Shown here: positions 35,116 through 44,364 of the stretch, one piece after another
How positions within the stretch are numbered: position 1 is the stretch's first letter
How the letters are laid out: each line of letters starts with the position of its first letter
The notes under the pieces: model-generated
The model's database searches: none
What the model was told of the DNA's origin: nothing
Seen by the model: only the letters and a program-made list of their open reading frames with translations
Assembly: GCA_021202275.1 (NCBI GenBank)
Contig: JAJQDI010000021.1
Span: 124,001-188,000 of the forward strand
Source: Bacteroides sp.
GTDB taxonomy: Bacteria > Bacteroidota > Bacteroidia > Bacteroidales > Bacteroidaceae
Direction of reading: 5' to 3'
DNA: 64,000 nucleotides
Translations under genes and position numbers: made by a program

Positions 35116-35652
35116 ATGTCTGTCATTTACAAGAAAGTATTAAGAGAAAATCCAATCCGTCGGAATGAAAAGAAGGATTATCCGAAATTGGTAATACTGG
35201 CAAAAGCATGAACGAATCTTACATCGCTCACCCGATCAAAGAACTCAGTTCGCTTTCCAAAGCAGACATTCAGAGTGTGATCACCAACTTCCTGGAGGTG
35301 GTGCACAACGCCTTGTAAAGTGGACACTGGGTCAACCTCAGAGACTTTGGTGTATGTAGTCTGAAGGCCCGATGTGAATGCCACACGTGCCGATGAAAAG
35401 ATCAGTTTCATTGATCTGGATGCGTATCTGAAAAGGATCTCTGCAGGTTATTCCCCGAATGACAACAACAACCAGCAAGGTAAAGAAGATGGCTGTATTT
35501 TCCTTCGGGATCCTGTACCCCAGCTGGGAGACTTTGTACGCTACTTTTCCACACACGGCATATATCGGCCTAACCCGACTCCCTCGGGCTGGCTACTGCC
35601 AGGCGATGTACGGGTGAGATTCGGTAAAACAGACAGTGAGACCTGCTGCTAG
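35116..35652 (+). pseudogene. HU-family DNA-binding protein pseudogene
   Basis: Three frames together reconstruct a Bacteroidota HU-like (IHF/HU) protein: the start MSVIYKKVLRENP at 35116, then GKSMNESYIA, LSKADIQSVITNFLEVVHNAL and SGHWVNLRDFGVCSLKA, then DEKISFIDLDAYLKRIS. It is broken by a frameshift near 35195 (stop 35209-35211), an in-frame TAA at 35316-35318, and a second frameshift near 35370. The last frame runs on for about 75 residues with a Pro/Gly-rich tail (PTPSGWLLPG) to 35652. Members bind and bend DNA. Here the gene is dead, with three independent lesions. Confidence 0.75.
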
Positions 35653-36117
35653 TTCGTACCAGATAAAAACAAAACTCAACCGACAATGGAAGTTACACCG
35701 ATGGAAACAGCGGATAAAAAACCACCGGACCAAATATGTGGGTAGGAGACTTGCCCTACCAACAGACCACTTATCCCACAAACAGACCGCCAGAAGGTAC
35801 GTTCTTCACAATCAGACGAGTCTTGCGATAGACAAAAAAACAGGACGTAATAACAGAATATTCCGGAAAGAAAAATTTATAATTTATCAACTTGATAAAC
35901 TTCACCCTTTACCCTATCCAAAAAGAGTGGAGACACTCCTATCCCAATGTGGTATCTCCGGTCTGAGTTTAAAATATAGCAATTGAAATCTTTCAGACAA
36001 TAAAAATAAAATTATTTCCTGATTATTTATCAATTATATCCTCTCTTTTTCTCTATATTTGCAGAAGAGCTTACCACAATACTATTAACATAATTTTTAA
36101 CATAAAACATATAAGTG
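35653..36117. other. Intergenic region with promoter of beta-helix-like lipoprotein
   Basis: No supported gene. A perfect -7 box TATATTTG lies at 36054-36061, 56 bp before the lipoprotein start at 36118. The left part may be the decayed remainder of a gene downstream of the HU-like pseudogene. Confidence 0.5.
36054..36061 (+). promoter_or_regulatory. -7 box TATATTTG
   Basis: Exact TAnnTTTG match, followed by a 56-base leader before the lipoprotein start codon. No good -33 TTTG box was seen. Confidence 0.55.
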
Positions 36118-37023
36118 ATGAAAACAAATTTTTTACAGACAATCCTATTGGCAGGTGTAGCCACAGTATTCACATTGAGTAGTTGCCAGGAAACAGAGAG
36201 TTTCCACAGCGAAGAACAACCTTCCCTGCCTGTCACTACCCGGGTAGATTATTACGAAATACCAGACGATGCCATAGACATCTCAACGGTAAACACGCTC
36301 GAAGCCGGACAGACGTATGTGGTTCTGACGGGATATACCGGAGGAGTTCCCGAGTATGACGGTGCAGACGATGACGAACGGGTATCTATTTTTGTACTGG
36401 CTGACTGGACTCCGGCCAACAAGCTGGAAGTCGGATCAGGAATTGATATGTATATTACTGGCCTTGGCTCGATCACGTCTACCGAAGCCCTCACCATTGC
36501 TTTCAGAAGCAATTCAAATTTTTATATTTTCGAAGGAGGCGAATTCTCTCTCAGGAATGGCTTCCTCACTATGGGCAACAATTCCAGTTTAATGCTCAAC
36601 GGAACCCTTTCCCTGGGTTATCTCCAGATGATCAGTGGAACCTTTAATGTCGGTCCTACCGGAGAGGGTAGCATTAGTACTCTCGTATCTACGGGAACTG
36701 CTACTATTGTAGTCAACGGAACACTGATCGTTGGAGAAGATGGTTTTGATGAAGGAGAACCTGCAGATATACTGTATGAATATACCATTCCTTTTGTAGA
36801 CGGTCAGACCCTGTATGTGATAGATGCCTACAATCCCACCGGACTGGAATTTACCTCCTTTGACAATCAGGGTTATGCTACACGCCTTACCACAGAGGAT
36901 TTCAATTCGCTCCGGTTGTATGTTCCCAACGCGTTCCAGGTAGAGGGTTCACTGGTACTTACGTATAACGCCGGAATTGACGACCTGGTAATTGGTCAGG
37001 TCCAGGTTACTTTTACCAATTAA
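36118..37023 (+). CDS. Hypothetical lipoprotein, probable beta-helix
   Basis: A 301-residue lipoprotein (signal ending VFTLSSC). The start at 36118 was preferred to a GTG one codon upstream. Residues about 95-205 show short repeating strands with Asn/Gly turns (MYITGLGSITS, FYIFEGGEFSL, GFLTMGNNSSL, MLNGTLSLGYL, MISGTFNVG, TIVVNGTLIVG), the pattern of a small right-handed parallel beta-helix. The C-terminal 90 residues look like a separate beta domain. It stands alone, in a zone of pseudogenes. No function can be given; a surface or adhesion role is only a guess from the fold and lipid anchor. Confidence 0.75.
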   Translation: MKTNFLQTILLAGVATVFTLSSCQETESFHSEEQPSLPVTTRVDYYEIPDDAIDISTVNTLEAGQTYVVLTGYTGGVPEYDGADDDERVSIFVLADWTPANKLEVGSGIDMYITGLGSITSTEALTIAFRSNSNFYIFEGGEFSLRNGFLTMGNNSSLMLNGTLSLGYLQMISGTFNVGPTGEGSISTLVSTGTATIVVNGTLIVGEDGFDEGEPADILYEYTIPFVDGQTLYVIDAYNPTGLEFTSFDNQGYATRLTTEDFNSLRLYVPNAFQVEGSLVLTYNAGIDDLVIGQVQVTFTN

Positions 37024-37227
37024 GGCCAACGGAGTATATCCAAAGTGTATGTACAGGAGTTCCTTCTGAAAGATACTGCCACAGTCTGACGTAACGTTAT
37101 GTTTAACACGGGACTATAAGACTTTTATAAGATTGTACCTCGAAAAGACTCCCTATCTATACCTTTGGATATACCTTCGTTTCATTCGTTAGTAAGTCCG
37201 CAACAAAACCATATGGTGTCCGCATAT

Positions 37228-37266
37228 AAAAAACAGGGTGTTCCCACGGAGGAAACACCCTGTTTT
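37228..37266 (-). terminator. Intrinsic terminator of aldolase gene
   Basis: AAAACAGGGTGTT pairs across a short loop with 37251-37266 (one bulge). On the minus strand the descending arm ends in T6. It lies 30 bp after the aldolase stop. Confidence 0.88.
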
Positions 37267-37295
37267 CTTACACATATACTATATCAGGGAGCAGA

Positions 37296-38300
37296 TCAGC
37301 AGTTTTCGTTCTTACCAGCCGAGCCCAGAACCTCTTCAATCTTATGCTTGTAGAGTTTCTTCATGTTGTCACGAGCCGGTCCCAGGTATTTACGTGGATC
37401 AAACTCAGCAGGGCTTTCAGCAAACACTTTGCGAATAGCAGCAGTCATGGCCAGACGGCTGTCTGAGTCGATATTGATCTTGCAAACAGCAGACTTAGCA
37501 GCTTTACGCAGTTCTTCTTCGGGAATACCGATCGCATCTTTCAGCGCGCCACCGTATTTGTTGATCGTCTCCACTTCTTCCTGAGGCACTGAAGAAGCAC
37601 CGTGCAGTACAATAGGGAATCCGGGAAGTTCTTTTTCTACACCTTCCAACACATCAAAAGCCAATGGAGGAGGAACCAATACCCCCTGTGCGTTGCGGGT
37701 ACACTGTTCAGGTTTGAATTTGTTGGCACCGTGAGAAGTACCGATAGAGATAGCCAGGCTGTCGCAACCTGTTTTCGTTACAAAGTCTACCACTTCTTCC
37801 GGTTTGGTATACGTGTGGTGCTCAGCAACGACATCGTCTTCCACGCCAGCCAAGATACCCAATTCACCCTCTACAGTCACATCAAACTGATGAGCATATT
37901 CAACTACTTTCTTAGTCAGCGCTACATTCTCATCGTAAGGAAGATGTGAACCGTCGATCATTACAGAAGAGAATCCCATATCGATACAAGACTTACAAGT
38001 CTCGAACGAATCACCGTGGTCCAGGTGAAGAACGATCTGAGGACTTTTGCATCCCAATTCTTTTGCATATTCTACGGCACCTTCTGCCATATAACGAAGC
38101 AAGGTCTGGTTGGCATAGTTACGCGCCCCTTTAGACACCTGCAGGATGACCGGAGATTTAGTTTCCACAGCGGCCTGTATGATAGCCTGCAACTGTTCCA
38201 TGTTGTTGAAGTTGAAAGCCGGGATAGCATATCCGCCTTTGATAGCCTTCGCAAACATGTCTCTGGTGTTTACAAGGCCTAAATCTTTGTAATTAATCAT
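37296..38300 (-). CDS. fba: Class II fructose-bisphosphate aldolase
   Basis: A 334-residue zinc enzyme of glycolysis and gluconeogenesis that cleaves fructose 1,6-bisphosphate. Family landmarks are present: AIPAFNFNNMEQ near the start, the zinc-binding LHLDHGDSFE, EGELGILAGVEDD, the ISIGTSHGANKF loop with a second metal His and FPIVLHGASSVP with the phosphate-binding glycine. A -7 box (TACTTTTG on the minus strand, 38342-38349) lies about 45 bp upstream and a strong terminator follows. It is a single-gene unit. Confidence 0.97.
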   Translation of the reverse strand: MINYKDLGLVNTRDMFAKAIKGGYAIPAFNFNNMEQLQAIIQAAVETKSPVILQVSKGARNYANQTLLRYMAEGAVEYAKELGCKSPQIVLHLDHGDSFETCKSCIDMGFSSVMIDGSHLPYDENVALTKKVVEYAHQFDVTVEGELGILAGVEDDVVAEHHTYTKPEEVVDFVTKTGCDSLAISIGTSHGANKFKPEQCTRNAQGVLVPPPLAFDVLEGVEKELPGFPIVLHGASSVPQEEVETINKYGGALKDAIGIPEEELRKAAKSAVCKINIDSDSRLAMTAAIRKVFAESPAEFDPRKYLGPARDNMKKLYKHKIEEVLGSAGKNENC

Positions 38301-38341
38301 TTCGTTTAAAAGTTTATTGTTAGTGAATCAAAAAATTCTAC

Positions 38342-38349
38342 GCAAAAGT
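38342..38349 (-). promoter_or_regulatory. -7 box TACTTTTG for aldolase gene
   Basis: Minus-strand TACTTTTG followed by CG matches TAnnTTTG and lies 42 bp upstream of the aldolase start. Confidence 0.55.
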
Positions 38350-38888
38350 AAGCAAAATCGTTCAAAAAAGCAGAAGCTGACTGCAGGAAATATATCCCTG
38401 CCGGCAACAAATGTATGCCCGTAGGAAATATTTAATTACAATATATCATATATTGCAATCTCTACCTGTCAATCAGCTTCTACAGCCTGAACTCGTCTGC
38501 GTTGTCTCACGGGTTAACAACAAAGCCGGAAACGGGGTTTTCCCTTTCCGGCCTTGTTTATGTATTATTAGAATTATTGTTCATTTCTTTGCTCCGCCAA
38601 AAAAATGAACCAAAAGGATTTACGATTTACAGATTTACGACTGATATGATCCTGCAACAACATACAAACCGTTTCGCCATATATCTGTACCGCTCTTCAC
38701 GCTTAGATGCAAAAACACCCCACCTCCTACCCCAACCGTGTTGCAGAGGGTTTTGACCACGTTTGATGACTGGCTTTTGGTTAGTATCACCGATCTGACA
38801 GGAACGATCTCTACTATCTATCCGGAATGGTGGATTATTTATAAGTAATTTCAATCGTAAACCGCAAATCAGCACATCGTAAATCTCT
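38350..38888. other. Intergenic region with hairpin and GATTTACG repeats
   Basis: No gene. GCCGGAAA (38525-38532) and its complement (38545-38552), with an inner GGG/CCC pairing, form a terminator-like hairpin. Downstream are close-spaced GATTTACGATTTACAG and TCGTAAACC-type words (38619-38640 and 38850-38885) like those in other intergenic regions of this window. Confidence 0.5.
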
Positions 38889-39920
38889 TTATTTTCTTCT
38901 CAGATACAAGATCGTAGGCAGGTGGTCGCTGTATCCGTTGAGCCACTCCTTCCCGCCGTGAGTACGCAAAGGGGAACCTTTGTATTTTCCGTCCTGTTGG
39001 ATCAGGTAATCCCGGATAAAGACCTCAGCATGGTCATATATCAGTTCTCCCTGCTTGGGTTTGAAAAATGAACGGGATATCACGATCTGGTCAAACAGAT
39101 TCCATTTGCCCCGATAGAACAGAGTACCCACCCCTTTGTCTTCGAGTATTTCCCAGAACGGATTGTAGAGATCTTCCCGTTTTTTCACTTGTTTGATGGG
39201 TTTCTTCGCTCCCAGGGCCACCGCCATACTTTCGTCCATCGGATCGTCGTTCATATCTCCCATAATAATGATTTTCAAGTCTCTGTCCATACGTAACAGA
39301 GAGTCGGTCAATGCCCGTACCTGGTTGCCCGCATGAATACGTACCGGAGCTTCCGCCCCGCGCGAAGGCCAGTGATTCACAATGAAGCATACCCGGTCTC
39401 CTGCCAAATTACCATTCACCACCAGAAAACCACGGGTTTTGTGTACGGTATCTCCCTGAAAAGGTTCGGACAATACCAATCTGCTGGAGTATACGGTAAA
39501 TTGCCGGGGATTGAACAGCAGTGCACAATCGATGCCCCGGCGATCCGGTCCTTCGTAATGTACAATACCGTATCGTTCGTCAGCAATTGCCGGTTCTTTT
39601 ACCAGATCCTGAAGCACGCGAAGATTTTCTATTTCTGCTACTCCGATCACCGCAGGCCCCTGCGGAGTTTTATCACGGGAAAGCTCACTCAATACCTGAG
39701 CCATATTTTTCAACTTGGCCTCGTACTTCTCAGCAGTCCACTTCATCGAACCATCCGGCAGGAAATCGTGATCGTTCTTCCCCGGGTCATGGATCGTATC
39801 AAACAGGTTCTCGAGGTTATAGAACGCTACACTATAAAGTTCGGGCCGGGTATCCTGTGCCTGTGTAATACCGGTGATAAACAGGAACAAACCTGCTATC
39901 AGAAACAGCTTTTTCTTCAT
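38889..39920 (-). CDS. Exported endonuclease/exonuclease/phosphatase-family protein
   Basis: A 343-residue protein with a signal peptide (ending TGITQAQ). The EEP fold motifs are in order: FYNLENLFD near residue 35 (metal-binding Asn), [10 protein letters not shown] with the catalytic Glu, [20 protein letters not shown] with the Asp/Asn pair and the final YSDHLPT His. Family members hydrolyse phosphodiesters or phosphomonoesters (nucleic acids, phosphoinositides, sphingomyelin). An exported form in Bacteroidota is usually thought to scavenge phosphate or nucleotides, but its substrate is not known. It is a single-gene unit on the minus strand. Confidence 0.9.
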   Translation of the reverse strand: MKKKLFLIAGLFLFITGITQAQDTRPELYSVAFYNLENLFDTIHDPGKNDHDFLPDGSMKWTAEKYEAKLKNMAQVLSELSRDKTPQGPAVIGVAEIENLRVLQDLVKEPAIADERYGIVHYEGPDRRGIDCALLFNPRQFTVYSSRLVLSEPFQGDTVHKTRGFLVVNGNLAGDRVCFIVNHWPSRGAEAPVRIHAGNQVRALTDSLLRMDRDLKIIIMGDMNDDPMDESMAVALGAKKPIKQVKKREDLYNPFWEILEDKGVGTLFYRGKWNLFDQIVISRSFFKPKQGELIYDHAEVFIRDYLIQQDGKYKGSPLRTHGGKEWLNGYSDHLPTILYLRRK

Positions 39921-40020
39921 TTGCTTATTAAATTTTTAAATTGTGTTTATGCAAAAATCCTAAAAAAAAACGAGAATGCTATTTTTTCAGGCAACTTTTT
40001 TCTAATTCAGATAAATACAT

Positions 40021-40028
40021 TATCTTTG
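40021..40028 (+). promoter_or_regulatory. -7 box TATCTTTG for rpmE2
   Basis: Exact TAnnTTTG match followed by C, 78 bp upstream of the L31 start. Confidence 0.65.
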
Positions 40029-40106
40029 CAGCCTGAAAATAACCATTACACACTATTTGTTACCGAAATAGTAAACGAAATAACAATTAAAAAAACAAAT
40101 ATTGAC

Positions 40107-40361
40107 ATGAAAAAAGGTATTCACCCCGAATCATATCGTCCTGTAGTATTTAAGGATATGTCTAACGGCGATATGTTCCTTTCACGCTCAACTGTGAACA
40201 CGAAAGAAACCATAGAATTTGAAGGAGAGACCTACCCATTGGTAAAAATGGAAATCTCTAACACTTCTCATCCTTTCTATACAGGAAAATCTACCCTGGT
40301 AGATACAGCCGGTCGTGTAGATAAATTCATGAGCCGCTACGGAAACCGTAACAAGAAATAA
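40107..40361 (+). CDS. rpmE2: 50S ribosomal protein L31 type B
   Basis: An 84-residue ribosomal protein that starts [15 protein letters not shown] and contains [14 protein letters not shown] and [25 protein letters not shown] (split), ending RYGNRNKK. The absence of the CxxC zinc-binding cysteines marks the type B (zinc-independent) form. A long upstream frame overlaps non-coding sequence, so the start at 40107 was chosen by homology of the N-terminus. It has its own promoter box and a perfect 46-bp palindromic terminator. Confidence 0.97.
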   Translation: MKKGIHPESYRPVVFKDMSNGDMFLSRSTVNTKETIEFEGETYPLVKMEISNTSHPFYTGKSTLVDTAGRVDKFMSRYGNRNKK

Positions 40362-40378
40362 CAATTTCTTTTGCAGAT

Positions 40379-40424
40379 AAGGTATAAAAAATGAGATCCA
40401 TATGGATCTCATTTTTTATACCTT
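40379..40424. terminator. Perfect 46-bp palindromic terminator
   Basis: The 46 bases from AAGGTATAAAAAATGAG to its exact mirror complement form one uninterrupted palindrome centred at 40401/40402. Its arms carry T6 in both directions, so it can end rpmE2 and the convergent lipoprotein remnant. Confidence 0.9.
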
Positions 40425-40448
40425 AGTTTTCATAAAAAAATAATACGG

Positions 40449-40845
40449 TCAGTCACTGACTCTGACCAAATATAGTTTCATTGATCCATCCTGCTTGTCG
40501 GTAGTCTGCAACCTCATTTTTTCCGAGTTTAATTTCAGAATATGATCTTGTGCTACAGTACATTCTTCTTTATCAAAGAAGGAGGTCAGCTTATTTGTTT
40601 TGGCTATTATATACGTATAATACCTGGCAAAATTATTCTCAGAACCTATATCAGCAGTATAAAAAGAACAACTGTTGTTGTTATTCAACGTATAAACAAT
40701 ATGTGAGTCCATAGTTAAACGAGGATCCTCACTGATCCAGGCTCATTTACCTGTCAACTGTGACATCTCTATATTATCGTCTTTATTACAAGACCTACAC
40801 AGGAGAACAGTAAGTAAAGATACTAAGATAACAAAAGTCTTTTAT
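40449..40845 (-). pseudogene. Small lipoprotein pseudogene (lipocalin-like), start lost and TGA inside
   Basis: One frame reads KTFVILVSLLTVLLCRSC then NKDDNIEMSQLTGK, a lipoprotein signal with a typical short linker, then TGA at 40743-40745, then AWISEDPRLTMDSHIVYTL and on to the stop at 40449. No start codon is in frame: the bases before the signal read CATAAAAGACT where ATGAAAAAGACT would be expected. A TGG-to-TGA change would restore the LTGKW motif common at the start of lipocalin-like domains of Bacteroidota lipoproteins. The two lesions are independent, which supports a true pseudogene. The C-terminal 87 residues remain open. Confidence 0.65.
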
Positions 40846-41047
40846 GGTTTCACAATAGTTCAAATTTAATTTTTATTTTCGTTTCAATGACGGAATGTCT
40901 ACTTAGTTGTAGTCATAAAGATAAGAATAAATGTAATGAGCATATCGCATACACTTTCTTCTATTTCCCTGCCTGTCAATTCTCATTAAAAGGGAATTCC
41001 CTACCATTTTTTAGGAAAAATCACTTCGACATAGGATCTTAGTAAGC

Positions 41048-41055
41048 TATCTTTG
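41048..41055 (+). promoter_or_regulatory. -7 box TATCTTTG for M48-like gene
   Basis: Exact TAnnTTTG match 34 bp before the start codon at 41090. Confidence 0.65.
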
Positions 41056-41089
41056 TATTACATCTTACATATAAAAACCTTCACTCCTC

Positions 41090-42601
41090 ATGAAAAAGCT
41101 ACTACCATTTATTCTGTTACTGATAACACTGACTGTATTTGCTCAACGCAATCAGACCAATCTGAGTGGCCTGCTGAATATTCCGGGAACATTTAAGAAA
41201 TCATATGAGTCCTATCCGGCTGGTATGGAATTCGAACTGATCAAAGTGATCAAACTCAGCCGGAACAATGTAGACCCTACCAAAACCGGAGTGCTTCTGA
41301 TGCTGAATATAAACTATAACCAGATCGTGCTTCCCGCCAGTAAGGTTGATATCCTTGACTTGCATACAACTACCCGGGAAGACTTCTGGCAATCCGTCTT
41401 TCTCTACGAAAACATGTACGCCCATTACGACAACAAGGGCTATCGCAACGACATCCGTCAGGACCTGTTGGAAGAATCCGTAGAATACCTGGGCAATTTG
41501 TCCGGACTGTTTTATGAAGATGGTTATGTACAAGACTATGTACACCGGCTCTTTATGAGTACCAAACCGGTAAATGTCAACAACCAGCGTCCGGAAGTAT
41601 TGAGCGTACGTCTGCTCAAATCTCCCTCTCCCGATGCTTATATGCTACCCAACGGTACTCTGTTGATCAGCACCGGCCTGTTGTCGGTATTGGATTCGGA
41701 AGAGGAACTCACTGCCATCATAGTCAGTGAAGTGGCGCATTATTTTTTGGATCATCAGGTGATTAATGTCATGAAAGCGGAGTCCAGAACCCGGCGAGCG
41801 GAATTCTGGAGTGGTATGCTGGAGATAGTAGCCGCGGGATTTGACGAATATTTTACCTACAAAAATGAATATTATGTACCAGGAACCACCTATCTGGGAG
41901 CAAATATTATAGCCGCTATCATCAATTCCCGCACCAACGCGCGCCTGGGAATGGCCTATACACAAAAGCAGGAAAGTAAGGCCGACCAGATTGCCTGTGA
42001 CTACCTGGCCTTTCAGGGAATGGATCCTGCCGCTCTGTCATCTGCTCTGATCAAAATACGTAATTACTATGAAGAGGCCCGGGACTACTATACCCTCTCC
42101 CGCTACGGGATCTATGCCGAGATGGATGAGCGTATCGAACGCCTTCCGGAACCGAAAGAATTCCAAAGCCGTTCTTACCAGAAAACCATGTGTGGTGTCA
42201 CCACCTTTAACGCTTTGCTCCACCAGGCAGGCAACCAGTATGAGCAATCCATAGCTGTTCTTGAAAAAAACATAGAGCGCAAATTGGTTACAGGCGAAGA
42301 CCTGACCCTGCTCGCCAAGGCACACATGCAACTCTACGATAGTCCCGAAGCCAACCTGGAAGCACTGGATATCCTGGCACAGGCGAAAGAAATGGCACGC
42401 TTCCCCAATCCGAACGCATACAAACAGGAAATCCTGTTGCTGCTCCGTCTCAACCGACAGGCCAGAGCTGCCGATGCACTGGTAGAATATATGGAGTTGC
42501 TTTCTTCACAATACAAAGCGGGAAATATAGATGATGCCGCCTGGATGTCATCCGAAATGAACTGGGCCAATAAACTATTGCAACGTATCGAGCTGTTCTG
42601 A
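41090..42601 (+). CDS. Exported M48-like protein lacking the first zinc histidine
   Basis: A 503-residue protein with a signal peptide (MKKLLPFILLLITLTVFAQ). Residues about 160-340 match the M48 (Oma1/BepA-like) metalloprotease domain: YMLPNGTLLISTGLLSVLDSEEEL, the helix at the active site and the third-ligand segment QESKADQIACDYLA (Glu295). The signature HExxH reads SEVAH at residues 213-217, so the first zinc His is Ser while the Glu and second His remain. Zinc binding and catalysis are doubtful. The C-terminal part has TPR-like helices (LLAKAHMQLYDSPEANLEAL), as in BepA-type proteins. A scaffold or chaperone role in the periplasm is possible. Single-gene unit. Confidence 0.85.
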   Translation: MKKLLPFILLLITLTVFAQRNQTNLSGLLNIPGTFKKSYESYPAGMEFELIKVIKLSRNNVDPTKTGVLLMLNINYNQIVLPASKVDILDLHTTTREDFWQSVFLYENMYAHYDNKGYRNDIRQDLLEESVEYLGNLSGLFYEDGYVQDYVHRLFMSTKPVNVNNQRPEVLSVRLLKSPSPDAYMLPNGTLLISTGLLSVLDSEEELTAIIVSEVAHYFLDHQVINVMKAESRTRRAEFWSGMLEIVAAGFDEYFTYKNEYYVPGTTYLGANIIAAIINSRTNARLGMAYTQKQESKADQIACDYLAFQGMDPAALSSALIKIRNYYEEARDYYTLSRYGIYAEMDERIERLPEPKEFQSRSYQKTMCGVTTFNALLHQAGNQYEQSIAVLEKNIERKLVTGEDLTLLAKAHMQLYDSPEANLEALDILAQAKEMARFPNPNAYKQEILLLLRLNRQARAADALVEYMELLSSQYKAGNIDDAAWMSSEMNWANKLLQRIELF

Positions 42602-42912
42602 ATTCTCTCTACTCTGACAAAAAACTTCTATCAGCACAAACACGGTACGCAATGTCCGGCTCCTCTTAAAAGGAGTCGGACATTTTCTGTTCTCATAAAG
42701 AAAAAGTTCTGCTTTATAACGCTGTCCCCACATTCAAAAAGAGGTATTCTTTCACCTATTCGTGAAAATCCATGATATCCTTGCCATTCAGATCAGCACG
42801 GAGAGCAGATTGTCCGCCAAACTGGGTTCCGGGATCCTCCAACTCAAGCGTATCCGCTTCTAAATGCATAGCAATTCTCTATCCCAGCCACATCGGGAAA
42901 GGATGCATCTTC
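42602..42912. other. Intergenic region between convergent genes
   Basis: Holds the terminator at 42651-42686 and otherwise no recognisable feature. Confidence 0.5.
42651..42686 (+). terminator. Intrinsic terminator after M48-like gene
   Basis: AATGTCCGGCTCCT pairs with AGGAGTCGGACATT (one mismatch) across a 6-base loop and is followed by TTTTC. Confidence 0.8.
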
Positions 42913-43236
42913 TCAGGATTGTGAATCACGGACCACATTCCGCTGTCTTTCGTATAACAGCAACTGTTCTCTCAATTCTTGCAGTTCCTGCTGCAACCGC
43001 TCTACCCTTTCGAGCAGATGACGGATGGCATCGATCCCCTCCGGATTGATGGAAAGATCGTAATACATCCGGCTGTAACTCTCCAGGCGGGGCAGTTCGG
43101 ACACAAACAGATAACTCTCTCCTGCTTCCTGATAAATATCTATCAATCCGCTTTCATGCAGCAACTCAATAAATGAAGGTTCTATATCGCAATGCCGGCA
43201 ATATTCACTTATAACGATCAGATCGGTACGTATCAT
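42913..43236 (-). CDS. cbpM: CbpM-like chaperone modulator
   Basis: A 107-residue protein starting MIRTDLIVISEYC at 43236, with a MerR-like N-terminal helical domain (ISEYCRHCDIEPSFIELLHESGLI), a short beta segment (ESYLFVSELPRLES) and a C-terminal coiled coil (about 70-100, LLERVERLQQELQELREQLL). In other bacteria CbpM binds the J-domain of CbpA and blocks both its DnaK co-chaperone and DNA-binding activities. The gene lies 13 bp after cbpA, the usual arrangement. Confidence 0.85.
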   Translation of the reverse strand: MIRTDLIVISEYCRHCDIEPSFIELLHESGLIDIYQEAGESYLFVSELPRLESYSRMYYDLSINPEGIDAIRHLLERVERLQQELQELREQLLLYERQRNVVRDSQS

Positions 43237-43249
43237 AACTATCACGAAT

Positions 43250-44164
43250 TTATCTTAAGTCGCGCAGCTCGCGGAACAACTCTTTTTCTTTCTCACTCAA
43301 ATGGGTCGGGATCTCTACCGAATAGGTAACGATCAGATCGCCAAAGTGGCCCTCCTCTTTGTATTTCGGGAAGCCTTTGCCTTTGAGGCGGGCTTTGGTA
43401 CCGTTCTGTGTACCGGGTTTCACCTTCAGCTTCACCTGCCCGTCCAGGGTATCTACCCGTACATCTCCGCCCAGGATCGCAGTATACAAGTCGATGGGAA
43501 CGGTGATATGGAGATTATTTCCCATACGGGTAAACTGCGGATCATCTGCAATCACAAAGGTAATGTACAGATCTCCTTTAGATCCGCCGTTCATTCCTTC
43601 GCTACCGTGACCTTTGAGGCGGATCTGCTGTCCGTTGGCCACTCCGGCCGGAATGGTAATCCGTACTTTTTTGCCATTGACAGTCAGTACCTGTTTATGC
43701 GTCACTGCCGCGTCTCTCAGGGAAAGATGCAGTTCGGCATTGTAGTCCTGCCCCCGGAACCCGGCAGAGCTTCCCCTGCGCCCGGCACGTTGTCCACCGA
43801 ACAGTGACTCAAAGAAATCGGAGAATCCACTGTCTGTATCAAAACCACCACCGAAAGAGGACCACGAAGCCCCTCCACCTCCTCCATTTCCGGCACCCGA
43901 CTGCTCATAGGAACGACGCTGGGCTTCGAACTCATCGGCATGCTGCCAGTTCTCTCCGTACTCGTCGTACTTCTTCCGTTTCTCCGGATCGCTGAGAACC
44001 TGATTGGCTTCGTTGATCTCCTGGAACTTAGTTTTGGCCTCCTCATCGTTGGGATTAAGATCAGGATGGTATTTCCGCGCCAGTTTTCGATAAGCCTTCT
44101 TGATATCGGCCTGAGAAGCGTTTTTTTCTACTCCCAGTACTTTATAATAGTCTATATAAGGCAT
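43250..44164 (-). CDS. cbpA: CbpA-type DnaJ-family co-chaperone
   Basis: A 304-residue DnaJ paralogue. Residues 3-68 form the J-domain with the HPD tripeptide ([10 protein letters not shown]). A Gly/Ser-rich linker ([18 protein letters not shown]) follows. Two C-terminal beta domains lack the zinc-finger of DnaJ ([22 protein letters not shown], split, then [16 protein letters not shown]). This is the CbpA layout. The start at 44164 ([18 protein letters not shown]) replaces a longer unsupported frame. A T7 run (44121-44127) is in frame here. It works with DnaK on damaged proteins, modulated by CbpM. Confidence 0.93.
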   Translation of the reverse strand: MPYIDYYKVLGVEKNASQADIKKAYRKLARKYHPDLNPNDEEAKTKFQEINEANQVLSDPEKRKKYDEYGENWQHADEFEAQRRSYEQSGAGNGGGGGASWSSFGGGFDTDSGFSDFFESLFGGQRAGRRGSSAGFRGQDYNAELHLSLRDAAVTHKQVLTVNGKKVRITIPAGVANGQQIRLKGHGSEGMNGGSKGDLYITFVIADDPQFTRMGNNLHITVPIDLYTAILGGDVRVDTLDGQVKLKVKPGTQNGTKARLKGKGFPKYKEEGHFGDLIVTYSVEIPTHLSEKEKELFRELRDLR

Positions 44165-44235
44165 AATATATATATCTTTATTTATATAACATTTAAAATA
44201 CAGATATGGATCAGTTCCGGGAACCAAAAGTAAAA

Positions 44236-44270
44236 AGAGACTGCCCTATTTTACTATTTTAGAGCAGTCT
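44236..44270 (-). terminator. Terminator after unknown lipoprotein gene
   Basis: AGACTGC (44238-44244) and GCAGTCT (44264-44270), with further CTA/TAG pairing inside, form a stem. On the minus strand it is followed by CTTTTT. It separates the lipoprotein gene from cbpA. Confidence 0.7.
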
Positions 44271-44364
44271 CCCCACTTTTTGGCTTTAACACAAATTATA
44301 TCTGAAGCTAGTTATCTGAAAGACAAGTTATTTTTGCCATACAGCCATATCTCAGGATGACTTT

